This document shows positions 45,759 through 58,895 of a DNA stretch of 64,000 nt, piece after piece; position 1 is the stretch's first letter; the number at the start of each line of letters is the position of its first letter. The position numbers and the translations under genes are program-made. The DNA is taken from NCBI RefSeq assembly GCF_000321225.1, contig NW_004450267.1, positions 3,425,742 through 3,489,741 of the forward strand, written 5' to 3'. The notes under the pieces are model-generated. The model saw only the letters and a program-made list of their open reading frames with translations, ran no database searches and was not told the DNA's origin. This DNA is from Odobenus rosmarus divergens (taxonomy: Eukaryota > Chordata > Mammalia > Carnivora > Odobenidae).

Positions 45759-47828
45759 CAATCTAATTTTAAAATAAAGAACTGTATAATGCATTTTAGA
45801 AATGTTTTAATTAAAAATGGTATTTTAGAAAAGGCTTATGGGACCTAACAGGATTTTTTGGAAATTTACTGTTACAGGTGTTACTGAAATATGGCATTAG
45901 TTTCTCAGTCATTATTCTTTGTTAAGTTTAGGGATAAGCCTGCAAATAGTTGAAATAAATGTACTATTATCAAGGAAAAACAAAAAAGAAGAAAGGAAGG
46001 AAGGAAGAAAAGAAAGAGGAAGACAAAGGTGATAAATTGTGTCTTTTTTGAGGTAACCACCACTGGGGAGAAGCACAGGATTCCAACTCTGAGGCCTGGG
46101 CTTGTACCCCCTTCTAGAAGGCTCCCTGTGTGACCTGGCACAAAGAAGTTTAATTGGCTGAGGTCTAGCGCCCTCGTTTGTAAATAGGGATCCTTGTGCT
46201 ACCTTATGGCATTGTGCGATTCAAAGAATCTCAAGACTATGAGCCACTTTTTATGGAAAAGCATGACACAAATGTGAGGAATTTTCACTGCTGTCCTCTT
46301 GGAGGGACCTGAAGGACAGGCTTGGGTTGGGTCTCAGGCGGGTTGGGCCACATGGTGGCTGAGCCTGCTCTGTCCTTCTCTAGTTACTTCCTGGGAGTGC
46401 TGCTTCCCCCAAACTTCTTGGCAATAGAGACCCAGTATTTCCTCAGGATCTGCACAATGGGAGGCCAGACCCTGACCTTTGGTGGCTCCACCAGGGACTG
46501 TCCCCGTGGGAGGCGCGTCTGGCCACGATCTAACCCCCTCTCCTTCTGAGGAGGCTGCCCTTCTGTGTCAGTGGTACTTATACAACTTATAAGGGAAATT
46601 TTCAGCCACTTTCTCTCCTGATGCTCATAACCACTCAGGGAGGCAGGCAGGGGAAGCATCAATAACTCAATTTTCAGATGAGAGATCTGGGGATTAAAGA
46701 GGAGAATGGAGGAGAAAGGAAGACTGCTGACAAGTGTTTAACACCTACTGCATGCAAGGCGAAGTGCTGGGCACTTCAAGTGCAGGTATCTCATGGTCGT
46801 GGAATAAGTAATGGGCAGCTCTGGGACTGCTGTCCCGGTCTCCAGATTCTGAGCACTCTCTAAGCACAGAATGGCACAGGACAGAGGGATTAGGGGCAAG
46901 GAATACTGAGGGCCTGGGGGTAGACAGGCAGCAGAGCAGTAGAGAGGGTCTGCTGGAGAGGTGTGGGGGGAGGTGGGCAGCTGACAAGTGAGAGACTGTG
47001 GGTGGGGTTGGGGCCACAGCTCCATTATGAGGCTGTCATCAAAGTGCCCAAATAAATAAAGGTTTGCAATTACAGGGAGACGTGGTTTGGGAATCTCCCA
47101 GCAGCGGGCCCAGATGTTAATTAAGCCGAAGATAGGTTATTATCTCTCTCCGTTGGATTGAACAGAGGGAAATGGATGCAGATGGCAGGTTGGGGACTTG
47201 CCCATGTGGCTGTGATGTGTTATTATTTCTGGTTTTTAAGAGGCACCCAACCCGGGGCTTTGGGGCACAGCTGAGGGGGAAGGCCACTTTTAAGTGCTAG
47301 TCACTGAGGACATTTCCCACTCCTCCCTCACAGTTAAAGAAGGGGCTGACCAGGTACTCAGCATTTGCCCCGTGGCTTTCTGGAGCCGCCTGACTTGTGT
47401 TCCCAGACTGGGGCTGCCACAGAGCCAGGGAGCAGAGCGTGGGGTGCACAGTGCAAGAACCCTGAAGGTTGGTCCATCCTGAACATCTCAGTGCAGATAG
47501 GCAGGGGAGATATTAAAATATTTAACAATCAGCGTGGTGCATTCACCCACCCATCTGAATGGCCAAGGGCCATAGCACTGGCCTAGCACATGTCCTGGGG
47601 GCCCCTGTTGGGCCAGCTGTGAACTCTGATTGCCGGGTTTTGGACAGGTGTGTGTTTCAGGGGGATTCCAGAGGAAGGGGCTGGATGACCAGGGTGACAC
47701 AAGAAGGAGGAGCTCAGGGAAGAAGCTTGGTTCAGTGACTGTTTATCAATAGATACGGAAACAATTCAACAATTCACCAACCTGTATGGCTGTATTAGCA
47801 GGATGTCAATCATGAGAACGGCACGTTT
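45759..47828. other. Intergenic, no gene
   Basis: Low-complexity GAAGGAAGG at about 45985-46020. A TTAATTAA-containing unique stretch at 47095-47165 could be conserved non-coding DNA. Apart from possible MIR pieces nothing was recognised. Confidence 0.4.
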
Positions 47829-47831
47829 TGG

Positions 47832-47920
47832 TTTTTTTTTATTTTGTTTTATTATGTTAGTCACCATACATTACATCATTAGTTTTTGATGTAGTGTTCC
47901 ATGATTCATTGTTTGCCTAA
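47832..47920 (-). repeat. Carnivore L1 3'-end fragment (5'-truncated)
   Basis: TTATTATGTTAGTCACCATA, CATTACATCATTAGTTTTTG and TGTTCCATGATTCATTGTTT also occur in the L1 insert at 63481-63908. Confidence 0.75.
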
Positions 47921-49112
47921 TCTGTGAACTGATTGACAAATATCAAAGCTTTAACAATAATAATAATATTTTCTTATTAATAATGATATTTCGTCCCATC
48001 ACAGAAGCACCAGTGGGCTCTGCTGTCATGCCTCTTTTGTAACGAGCTGCCTTCCTAATCCCAAGAGGAGGTTTCTGATTTGCTAGTCAGGGGACTGAGG
48101 GCCTTGGCCAACTCTTGCCTTGAGGGTGGTGGGGAGAAGTAAGTCATTTCGTACTCAGTACCTTCCACCAGCAGGGGTTTTTACACTGTTGTGAGATAAG
48201 ATGGTCACCTGTGCATAGGTCATCTCGCCGTCTGTTCCCATCTACCTTTGTAGATCAGGTAACCGTACATTGATGAAAAATGAGCTGCTTAGAATTCAAC
48301 TTTTTATTTTGAACATCAGTTGGAATGACTGTAATGGAAACTGCACTCCCCATATCATGGGTGTAGTGGCCAGGGGATTCCAGAGGAAGGGCCTGGGTGG
48401 CCAGGGGCCCAGGGGCCCAGGGAGGCTTGAGCCAATGGGAATTTACTCCCAGGTATTTTCTAACAAGAGCTTCCCTGCCAATCTACAAAGCAAAATTAAA
48501 GGGAGCGTCATTCTTCATTTGGCAGCTTGGGATAGTGGTCAGCAGTAATTTTCAGGCAGAAGCTGTGAAGTGACATGGTGTCACTCCTGCCGTCCCACCG
48601 TGCCTGGCTTCAACCACTCCAGGAGTACCAGTTCTCAAGGACACAATGAAGATTTCCAAATTAGACTTTTATTGTGCTTGGAGACTGGGAGACAAAGGGC
48701 ATGCTGCTGGGCAGAGTGTGACCATGATCGTGAAGATCAAAGTGAGACCTGGCTTACTTCTGAAACTTGACCTTGCTTCTGAAGGGTTGAATAATAACAC
48801 CACCAGCAATAAAATGACGATGATGGAAAGAGGATGTTCTGGAATACTAGAGTGACCTAGTTATGCTCTACCTGGGAAAAGCAAACAGGCACGAGTTACT
48901 TTAATTCTCTCCAGCACCTCTGTTAAAAGGCTGACTGAACATTCGGGACAAGCCTTAGAATAAACAGGCATGCCCGGATTCTAATGGCCAGTCCTCTGTG
49001 TAGATCTTGGGGAATACAAATGCTGTGATGAAGCTGCGGACACAGGCTTGGTCTGCCATAGCTCACCTGGTAGATGTCTCACCCCTGTGTTTGCCCAGTG
49101 ATGTGAAGAGGC
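47921..49112. other. Intergenic, no gene
   Basis: Includes a CAGGGGCCCAGGGGCCCAGG mini-repeat near 48400. No exon or named element. Confidence 0.4.
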
Positions 49113-49129
49113 CTCACTTAGCGGACTTT

Positions 49130-49330
49130 TTTTTTTTTTTTTAAGATTTTATTTATTTATTTGACAGAGAGAGACACAGCGAGAGAGGGAACACAAGCAG
49201 GGGGAGTGGGAGAGGGAGAAGCAGGCTTCCCGCGGAGCAGGGAGCCCGATGCGGGGCTCGATCCCAGGACCCTGGGATCATGACCTGAGCCGAAGGCAGC
49301 CGCTTAACCGACTGAGCCACCCAGGCGCCC
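49130..49330 (-). repeat. can-SINE, recent
   Basis: Exact 17-bp duplications CTCACTTAGCGGACTTT lie at 49113-49129 and 49331-49347. The body matches the clean young form (GAACACAAGCAGGGGGAGTG). Confidence 0.95.
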
Positions 49331-49502
49331 CTCACTTAGCGGACTTTAATGTATTCTTGTATTTCTTCTACATTAACATTTCTGAGATGACTATGATCAT
49401 GTTAAAATTTGGTTAGATCACCCAGGAATGTTGATAAGGGACTTTTAGCACAATAATTAACTTTCACAAATAATAACTAATAGATACAGCTACAATGGTA
49501 TT

Positions 49503-49739
49503 CTATTTATTTTTATTTTTTACTTAGTTTTATTTATTTATTTATTTATTTATTTATTTTGAGAGGGAGGGAGGGAGGGAGTGGGGGAGGGGCAGAAGGA
49601 GAGGGAGAGAGAGAATCTTAAGTAGGCTCCACTCCCAGCACGAAGCCCGACAAGGGGCTCAATCTCACGATGCTGAGATTATGACCTGAGCCAAAATCAA
49701 GAGTCCAGACACTTAATGTACTGAGACACCCAGGCATCT
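49503..49739 (-). repeat. can-SINE (older subfamily) with a long (TTTA)n tail
   Basis: Contains CCAAAATCAAGAGTCCAGAC and ends CACCCAGGCATCT. Duplication CTACAATGGTATT lies at 49490-49502 and 49740-49752. Confidence 0.92.
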
Positions 49740-49752
49740 CTACAATGGTATT

Positions 49753-49875
49753 TTTATATCCATTACCTCATTTGATCTTTAACAGCCTTATGAGATGGGT
49801 AGATACTATTACTCCCATTTTACAGATGAGAAAATTAAGGCACGGAGAGGGGGAACTGACTTAGAATCACAGTGT
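49753..49875 (-). repeat. MIR fragment
   Basis: ATTACCTCATTTGATCTTTA, TTATGAGATGGGTAGATACT and CCCATTTTACAGATGAGAAA match antisense MIR. Confidence 0.8.
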
Positions 49876-51899
49876 CAAAGGTGTTAGTGAGCACCTGGTC
49901 ACTAACTTCCTTTTTCCGATGGGAAACCAGCTGGAGTAAAGAAACTGGTCTCTTAGTAATTGGAGCAGAGCTGACATGCCAAGGGTGTTTTCTTTTTGCA
50001 ATTATTTTAAGGAAACTACCTAAAATCCAAGACATTGTCTATGTGTTCCATGACCTAGGTTTGAATGTTTTGGGGGAAAGGTGAGTGGCTGCCTTCTACC
50101 CTTGGGGTCAGGCCTGGACCAGAGCCTTTAACAAGGGGTCAAGTGGCTATTTGGAACCCATGATTATTCAATTTAAAGCAACAGAAAATACACAGAATCT
50201 AAGAGATGGGGTTTTAACTAGGAAGAGTGGGGTCCCTGTCCAGTCCCTGTCCAGCCAGGGAGAGGGAGAGGGAGAACAGATAGGGGTGGGGTCTTGGGAG
50301 CTTCAGCCACTATAGAGAGTTCTCAGTCCCTTCCCTCCACATCCCCTGGCCTCAGCAATCTGTACCTCTGTTTGCCGGAAGCCATCCTAGGCTTTGGTGG
50401 GAGAGGTCCTTGGCTCTGCCTACTCCCACTGCCTCACCCCATTGACTTCCTGGTGCCACCCCCCTCCAGACCCAGAGAGGCTTTCCCATCAGGCCAGGAC
50501 ATGGTGCCAGGCACTGAAGAATAGGAGACTTGCTGTAGGGTTCTGGCCTCCAGGAGCTTGCGGCTTTGAGGGGAGAGAAAGGCAGAGGTCCACAGAATCG
50601 GCCATGATTTCCCCTGGTAGGTTCCTCCACTGAGTCCTCAATAAAACACCGTGGGAATGTGGAGACATAGGGCTGGAGGAGGAGGACGATGCTGAGGAGC
50701 CCAGCGTGGGGAGTGGGATTTGTGACTGGAGAGAAGGCATTTTAGGCTGTAGGAATATCAGGGGTATGAAGAGCACCGTGGTTCATCAGAGAAGTGCTTT
50801 GGGGGTGTGTGTGTGTGTGTGTGTGAAGATGAAGAGGTGGGCAGAGGTCAAGTCATAGAGAGCTCGTATATTCAACAACTTTGACTTTTCCATTGAAACT
50901 CATGAGTTTGAAGGACTTTGAGGATAGGCAGCATATGGGCCCATGAGATGACAGTGTAGGAATGCTCACTCGGCAGTGGCAGGGAGGAGGGACGGGGGTG
51001 AGGACGGTCTGCAGGCAGACAGATCAGGGAGGAGCTCGTCCTCGTAGTCCAGGCAGGCGGTGAAGAAGGCCTGGGCTGAGGGAGAGATGCTGGGGCTGGG
51101 GGAGTGGAACAGGTCCCAGGGACATTCCAAAATGATCAAGAGGACAGGCAGGGAAGGTGAGGTGCCCAAAATGCAGGGAGGCCCTGGGGCCAGCCCCTAC
51201 CGGCTGAGTAGACTGACAGTGTGCATCCCTTCCCAACTCTGCACTCGGGGGTGCCATGCTGGGAGCTTTAAACCGGCTGTGGGAGGAGGGTGAACATCAC
51301 AGAAATCAAGAAAGGTGGCAAATCAGGACCTTTTCTCCTCAGAGAGCTGGTTGCTCAACATTTACCAACCCACCATTGCCAAGATCCCTGCAGCTTCTCC
51401 CGCTGTGGGTGGTCCAGAGTGCAGTGGCATCCGAGGTGGGCCTTGGGCAAGGGATAGGTTTGGGGAAATGGCTGGCAAGGAAGGCATTTTCAATGAACCA
51501 CACAGTGTGAGCAAAGTCCCACCTATTTCTGCAGTACCTCAGCACAGAGTAGGGAGCTGAAGAGATGCTCAGTGACCATGTGTGGGCGATGGCTAGCAGA
51601 GTCTTGAATTAGATCTTTATGAGTCGATAGACCAGATGCACAAATGAAATGTTCCTTAAATACAGCATATGATGCAGGTTTGTCATGAACTGGCCTATTT
51701 GTGCCAGAAGTTCATCTTGATAGCATTCCTTGAATCCAGTTGTAATGGTTGGTTAGTTACCTTAAGAATGTTTCAGAAATTCTCCTAGATTATTATTTAG
51801 CAGGGGAGGAAACTGAGTCCAAGTGAGTACTTCAAAGACATTCTCAAGATCACAGCTGGTTAGTGACACTTGTCAGACCAGAGCTTTGGAGTTGGAACT
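49876..51899. other. Intergenic, no gene
   Basis: A short (GT)n lies at about 50805-50824 and a local GTCCCTGTCCA tandem at about 50231-50255. Overlapping open frames on both strands at 50350-51560 show no family similarity. Confidence 0.4.
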
Positions 51900-52945
51900 T
51901 GTATTAGTTATGGAGAGCCGCAAAGCAAATTTCCCCCAAACATAAAAAAAAAACAAAAAACCCAACAGTTAAAAATGGCTTAAAACAACAAAAAACATTT
52001 ATTATCACATAGTTTTTGTGAGTTAGGAGTTCAGGAGTGACTTAGCCAGGCAGATTTGGCTTGAGGTCTGTACTAGGTGGGGTTGTCCAGAGAAACAGAA
52101 CCAATAGTAAACATATAGTATATGAATATAGCCCTGAATGAATAGCATCGCATATGAATATAGTCCATAAATAAACGGTTTATTATGAGGAATCAGCTCA
52201 CACAATTATGGAGGCTAAGAAGTCCCACAGTCTGTTGTCTACAGGCTGGAGACCCAGGAAGGCTGGTGGTGTAGTTCAGTCTGAGTCCAAAGGCTTGAGC
52301 GTCAGGGGGCCAATGGTGTAAATCCCAGTCTGAGGGCAGGAGTAGATGAGATGAGATGTTCTGGCTCAAGCAGTGAGGCAGGAGAAAAAGGGGTGAGCTC
52401 CCCCTTCCTCCATCTTTTGTTCTATTCTGGCCCTCGAAGGATTGAATGATGCCACACACATAGGCGAGAGGAGTCTATTATCCAGAGCCCACCGATCCAC
52501 ATGCTAATCCCATCCAGAAACACCTTCATAGACACGCCTAGAAATAATATTTAATCTGGGCACCCTATGGCTGGTCACCATCACACGGTCTCATGAAACT
52601 GCGGTGAAGATGTCAGCTGGGGCTGCACTCAGCTGGCTGGGGCCGGAGGCTCTACTTGCGTGGGGCTCGCTCACATGGCTGGCACGTTCGTGCTGGTGTG
52701 GGCAGGAGGGACATCTCTCTGGGGCTGTTGGAGCATCCTCATGACGTAGCAGCTGGCTTCCTCCTGAGTGAGTGGTCCAGAGAGATCGGAGCAGAAGCTC
52801 CAACATCTTTTATGACTTAACTTCAGAAGTCACCCACATTTCCACAGCATCCTAGTGGTTACACAAGTGAGTCTCCTTCAGGATGGGGGAGGACGACACA
52901 AGAGGCTGGGATCATTGGGGACCATCTTGGATGTTGGCTACCACA
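51900..52945 (+). repeat. LTR-like element (outer) split by a second LTR-like element
   Basis: Starts TGTATTAG and ends GGCTACCACA. Flanking 5-mers are GAACT (51895-51899) and GAACC (52946-52950). TG..CA termini with a near 5-bp duplication suggest a solitary LTR of ERVL type, family not assigned. No viral coding sequence is present. Confidence 0.5.
52069..52585 (+). repeat. LTR-like element (inner), nested
   Basis: Starts TGTACTAGGTGGGGTTGTCC and ends GGTCACCATCACA. Near 5-bp duplications AGGTC (52064-52068) and CGGTC (52586-52590). The flanks on each side read as one interrupted older repeat. Confidence 0.55.
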
Positions 52946-53267
52946 GAACCCAACATGGGAAATGAATCAAGTCCATGAGACTCTTGAAGTCAGAGGACTT
53001 GTTTCGGCCATTTGGTAGGTAGGGATCCAGGTAGAGGCTCAGCTTCCTCATCTATAAGTGCAACTGTCATTTCTGCCGGGTTTGCCATAATGGCTTGTGA
53101 TGAGGACCAGACTGCAAAGAACAATACAGATACTAGTTACGGTGATTGCCACCTGTGGTTAAAAAGCAAGCAAGAGAGAGAACCCTAAAGCCCTGCTTAT
53201 TGATGGCTATTCAGCAAAGCACAGGTACTTGGGCCTCCTGGAAGTGGGGGGAGGGAAGGGGGCAGCC

Positions 53268-53510
53268 GTAGTGTGGTGGGTACAAGTTTGCACTCTAGAG
53301 TGCGGCTTTCTGGGCTCAAAGCTCAGCTCCACGGCCCACCAATGGGCCAGGTACTGAGTCCCTGTGTGCCTCGTTGCCTCCTCTATTCCCATGGGAATGA
53401 CCGAAAGTACCCATTTCACAGGGCTCTTGTGAGAATTAAATTAGCTAATTCAGGTGAAGCATTTAGAACAGTGCCTTCTGACGGTAGTCAGATAATAAAT
53501 ACTGGTTTTG
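53268..53510 (+). repeat. Near full-length MIR
   Basis: GTGGTGGGTACAAGTTTGCA, then CACGGCCCACCAATGGG, GCCTCGTTGCCTCCTCTATT, GGGCTCTTGTGAGAATTAAA and AACAGTGCCTTCTGACGG appear in MIR order. Confidence 0.8.
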
Positions 53511-56500
53511 GCTACCTGACCACAGTCTGGAAACGTAGATAATATTTTATCATGCATTATACTATAATATAATCAATATCATTATAATATCATATCAACC
53601 CATTGATTATATAGTTGCCTGTGTTTCTAGACTTGATGGCCAACCTATATTCTGCCCTCTGATCCTGATCGCTCAGGTGGCTTACTCTGTCCTTTAGTTG
53701 TGCTGGTAGACCAGCTGGATAATCTGGGATAAGATTCTAATCTCTCCTTAAAGAGGAGAAGGCCTTCATTATACTTATTAATTGGGCCCCACCTCCAAGC
53801 TTCCCCAGATGTGGGGTGTTGTTAACGCTGCTCTCAAGTGTGTTGCTCACCCCAGTGGGGCCTTTTATTACACAAGCACATGGGGTAGAACAGATGCCCT
53901 GTGCTATTAAGTTGGTTTTGCAAACCACAGTGACCAACCACATCATGGCAGAGATACGCCTTACCTCGAAGGAGGCAGGGTACCAGCCATCACATGAAAA
54001 GGGTTCTGAATCTGGGAGGGTGTCCTGGGAAAGGAATGTTCCAGAGAGGGAAGGCCTGGAGTTGCAGAGATGTACCCTATGTTAATAAGGTTGAGCATAC
54101 AAAACTCTGAGCCTACAAACTGGTAGCTAGGATGGTGTTTATGTTATAAAATGACTGCAAATCATTTACCAGTTTCTGCAAATACCCAACTCTCTGGTTT
54201 GTTTAAAAGTTTTTTTTCTTTTTTTAAGGATTTGAGTCACATCTTTCTGGAGAACATCCATCACCTAGAAGGGCTTTCCCAAAACGTGTTCTTGAAACAC
54301 GTTCTAAGCCATGGGGTATTACTGGATGTTACATTAAAAGAGGTTTCAGTGATCAGATGAGCTCAGGAAACACTGGATTAAACACAGTTAAACAGGTTTC
54401 CTTCTTGCAGGACTTCTCAGAGCCTTTAATATACTAACACTGAATTTCTGTGAGGGTGCTGAGATCTGTAGTTTTTCCCACATTTATTTGTTTATCGCCC
54501 TTTTTTTGGGGGGGGGATATATATTTCAGAAGAAGAATGCAGTAGAATATAGATATGGGAAAACATAGACCAAATAATTGGAAGCCTACTGTTTTATCTG
54601 CCTGATACATTCACTTATTTTGGGTAACACCATACCCCTCTTCTAAGAACTGCTCCCAGCACCATTTGCATGGTCCCCAAAGGAGCTGGTGTTTTCTTAT
54701 GTGTCCTACTCCTTGGCCACAAATGACAAACCTCCTAGCTATAGGAGTGAGCTCTAGGCCCATGCTAGGCCACTAAGCCCCTTCCCTGGAATTTTTGGAT
54801 TTGGGACCAGTAATTCTTTCTCTGGTAGTTGAAGCTGTAAGACATAGAATGTAAAGAACTGTTAGTTGGTATGCATTCTACCATGGGGAGAAAGCCATTC
54901 TGCAGTGAGGTTTAATAGTACCAACAGGCAGAGAGAAAACCATGTGGGAGATGGATGGGAGATTGACTTCTCGGTTCTACTTGTTCTGGACTTCTCATTC
55001 CACTCCCACTTTTGTGCATTTGGATAATCTATGTCAGTACTACTTTCAAAGTGTAATCAAAGTGTGGTTTGTGGGCCAGTGCTGCTTCCCAAACTATGTA
55101 TTACCAGTCCAACACGGGGTTAATTCAGAAACTGAGCATTTAGGAACTTTTGTAGTAATTGACACTACTGAGACATCAAGTGGTATTTCATTTTTGTAGT
55201 AATTTACATTTATTTAATTTGCCCAAGTGTTGATCTACAATGGATTTTGACAACAACAATAATAATAAACCTGGTCCTTCAGCACAGATACTTTGAGAAA
55301 TACTGTTTTATCAGATATTCCAGCAGGGCTGCTGAATATGGTTGTGTAGGCAGTGAACTGTACAACTCTAGGATGTGCCATTCACATAGATGCCATGAAT
55401 GATTCCCCATGGCCTGAGTTGTACCGTGCACAACCTGCCCAATAGCCCTTTGACCGCAGTATCCCTCCAGCAAAGTCACTTTTGTTTTGCTTACTTTCGC
55501 CAGTCTTTTTACTGTTGTTGTTGTTGTTGCTTTCAACCTAAGGAAAATGAAATAGCACATCTTCTGTCCCAGTGGCCTCTTTCAATTGTCTAGTATATAT
55601 AAGGGACCTGGTTCTGGAGTCTGACTTTCCCACAGTATGATTCATCCGCTTTGCTGTCTTGTTGGTTCTCATGGAAGGAAGCAGCTTAATACACACTGCT
55701 TGGGAGGATGCCAAATGTTCTTTTCCATCAAACCTGCCAGCATTTAGAGGTTCCCTTTCCTTCCACGTCGGAGCCCCGTTATAAGGAGAGCTTACGATTA
55801 GCTGGCTGGCTGCAGGTGAGCCAGCTGGGCATTCTGAACACTTTGTCAGTGGGCCTATAATGTGGTTATCTCTCTAGAGCAGTTTAGTAATATCTATCAA
55901 AAGCTTAAAAAATGCCCTTTGCCCTTCTAAGAATTACACTTCTAAGATTCTCTCTTAAGGATCTGAAAGGCCATCAGATATGTATCCCCAAAGATTCCCG
56001 CTGGGTTTTAATTGTGAAAATAGAAATTAGGAATAACCTGAATATCCAATATATAGGAATTATCAGGTAGATAATAAAACACTAAGTAAAAGATAAAATA
56101 TTCTGAATAAATTCAAATTATGTTTATAGTGTGTTAACAATATGGAAGTTTATACGATATTGGGTTAAAAATCAGAGTACAATACACTATATGCAAGGGG
56201 AAAATACTAAAAAATGATGAGAGAAATAGGCTAAAATGTTAATAGTGAAGTCTCTGAAGAGTGAAATTTTACATGATTAACATAAAAATATTTTTCTAAA
56301 ATTTCTACGGTTTATGTCAAGAGTACATACTACTTTGATAATCAGGGGAAAATAAAGCTAAATATTTAAAAGGAAAAAAATAAAGGCAGGGCAACTGTCT
56401 GTTTCAGGTTGGGCCCCAAACACAGCTGGTGGGGACACCGCAGGCTTCCGCCTCCACTGAGGAGCTTGCCTTCCTCAGCTCCTAGAGATCATCTGGGCCC

Positions 56501-57353
56501 GAGGTCCTGGCTCACACAACCAGCACGCACAGCCTAGCTCAGAGTGGACACTCAAATGCACTGTGTGCTTATGTCTAGCCAATTTCTGTTGGAGTGGGTT
56601 GCATTTCTGGATCCTATCCTTGGTTCCAGGAGTTCTGGAGTGCCCCTCAGTTCCTGATCTGATCCTGTCTGGGGAGATACCCGTGACAGCAAGGAATACA
56701 GTGAAGAGGCTGAAAAGAAGTAAAGGATCTACATTCCCCTGACCCAGCAATTCCGATCCAAGGTATATAGCCTTGACAAACCCACACATAAGCATGAATA
56801 TTCATTCTGCCACTGTTTGCAACAGTAAAAACACTGGAACACTGGAAGAAAAAGTGGAACAACTGCCTGTCCATCAAAGGATACATAAATTATAGTATTT
56901 TCATACGGTGAGATACTATACAGCATCCAAATAAATGAATTAACATTAACATAGATGAATCCCAAATCAGTATCGTTAGCAAAAATAAAGCAAGTAGCAG
57001 TTTGATTTCATCTATACTAGTATGTATTTTAAAATTATATTCCATATATTATTTATTTAGTTTTTATTTTATCTAAAATTGTTATTATAATCTATTAACA
57101 TTATATCAGTTTTATTAAGTTTACAGTATGATTCCAGTAAGATTAAGTTAAAAATATGTGAAAATACCACTGATTATTTATGGATGTCTACATGTGGTAA
57201 AGGTAGCAAGTCATGCATGTGAATAAAAAACATCAAATTCTGAAGAGTGTTTTCCCTTGGGATCAGAGGAAAGGAAAAGAAATCAGGGGGAGCTACATGG
57301 AGGCTTCAAAGGTATTTGTGAGGTTTTGCTTCAAAAAAAAAAAATACATCTGA
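53511..57353. other. Longest SINE-free intergenic stretch; no gene
   Basis: AT-rich, mostly unrecognised. Parts of 55900-57180 look like diverged L1 3' text (ATTCATTCTGCCACTGTTTG, TACAGCATCCAAATAAATGA). No splice-flanked open frame. Confidence 0.4.
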
Positions 57354-57527
57354 GGGGCGCCTGGATGGCTCAGTCGGTTAAGCACCTCTGCCTTTGGCTC
57401 CGATCATGATCCCGGGACCCTGATCAGGTTCCCTGTTCCTGGGGAGCCTGCTTCTCCCTCGCCCTATGCCTGCTGCTCCCTCTGCTTGTGCTCTCTCTGT
57501 CAAATAAATAAAATCTAAAAAAAAAAA
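57354..57527 (+). repeat. can-SINE, internally shortened
   Basis: GGGGCGCCTGGATGGCTCAG head, but several bases are missing around CCCGGGACCCTGATCAGG. Target copies AAAAATACATCTGA and AAAAATGCATCTGA. Confidence 0.9.
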
Positions 57528-57654
57528 AAAAATGCATCTGAAGCAAATACGGAAAAAAATGTTAGAATTTGACAAGGCCTGGTGGTGGGCACAAGTTATA
57601 TTATTCTCTATACTCTTCTGCCTTTTGGGAATACTTCATTTAAAAAAATAAAGT

Positions 57655-57835
57655 AACAGATAGAAAGTAGGGCACCAAGGCGGGATGCTCTGAGAGCGGC
57701 AGAGGCGCGGTAACCATGGAGAGACGGGCTGGCGAGCCCTGGGAGGCGATGTGGTCACACCGGCTGCACTAGAGGGCCCCGGATGCCGCCCTGCGTGGGG
57801 CACACTCCGTGCCCCGCCCACCAACGTGTGCCGTG
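57655..57835. promoter_or_regulatory. Isolated CpG-rich patch with a CTCF-like core
   Basis: CpG-dense relative to its surroundings. GCACTAGAGGGC (57766-57777) matches the CTCF core CCASYAGRKGGC at 11 of 12. It could also be a decaying GC-rich unique segment. Confidence 0.3.
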
Positions 57836-58279
57836 CTTCTTTGTGCTTCTTTCCCCTTCTTGTTCCCAAGTCCTATCTGGCAGCTTCTCAGAGGGGACAT
57901 GCTGCCAGCTGGGAATTGCAGCTGTCAGTAGCGAGCTTCAGCTCCTGACTACCTTTGCATAGGTGTACTTCTGCCCCCGTGCATCTCCTTGGGTGGCTCC
58001 AGCCTTTGTACTCTTGGGTCTTGTGCAAGAACAGCGCAAGGTCATGTCCACCTCCTGCCAAGGGGCGGGGGAATCTCGGAGGCCTGGAGATCCTGATTAT
58101 TTTATCTTCCTTAGGCTTTCCCAGGTGTTTGGATTCCCGCTGTCCTGCTTTCATGTACTTATTCATCTGTCTGTCTCATCCTTATTCCTCACAGACATGA
58201 GTCCACTCCAGGTCAGTGACAACATCCCAAGAAAATTCAAACTTGGCCTTCTCACCAGTGCTCCTGTCAGGTGTTGGGA

Positions 58280-58490
58280 TCAGGTGACCTGCTCTGGGAT
58301 CCCAGCTCAACCAGCCAGTAGCCAGATGCCTTTAGGCAAACCATGTCACCTCTCTGGACCTCCCTTTCTTCCTCTGGTAAATGGGGCAGGGATGCCTGCC
58401 TCACAGGGTTGGCATGATGTCACGATTGCATAATGTCTCACTTGTCAAGGTTCCAAGCACAGTGTCGGCACAAGACATATTAACTTTTCC
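58280..58490 (+). repeat. MIR
   Basis: CCTTTAGGCAAACCATGTCA, then CTTCCTCTGGTAAATGGGGC and TCACAGGGTTGGCATGATGT follow sense MIR. Confidence 0.75.
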
Positions 58491-58687
58491 TAGGGTCAAA
58501 TTTAGCAATTAACGTTGGCGGGCCCTTCAGGTTTAGATCATTTCTTTCTTCCCACCAAGCTACTTCCTCTCTTCCTTCCTCTGTTCCTCTCTTCTCCCAA
58601 ACTCCCTTCCCCCAGGTTATCTCTGGATGCTCAGGCTCAGACAGAACAGCCTAAGCCCCAGCCTCCAGCTCTGGATAAGACTTTCCA

Positions 58688-58895
58688 ACAGTGACTCTCA
58701 ACCTGGCAGAAACTTAGACCCCCTAGGGAGCTAAAAAAAAAAAAACCCAAGCCCCAAAACACGCTTCCCCCCAACTCCTTGCCCCAAGCCACAGCCTGCC
58801 CACACAGAATGCGATTCAATTGGTCTGGGGGGAGGGCAGGCATTGCATTTTCTTTATCTCACCATGCCCACCCCAGGCAGTTGATCCTAAAGTCC
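58688..58895. repeat. MER20-like relic
   Basis: AGTGACTCTCAACCTGGCAG, then AATTGGTCTGGGGGGAGGGC and CCCAGGCAGTTGATCCTAAA fit a diverged MER20-type element. Confidence 0.45.
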
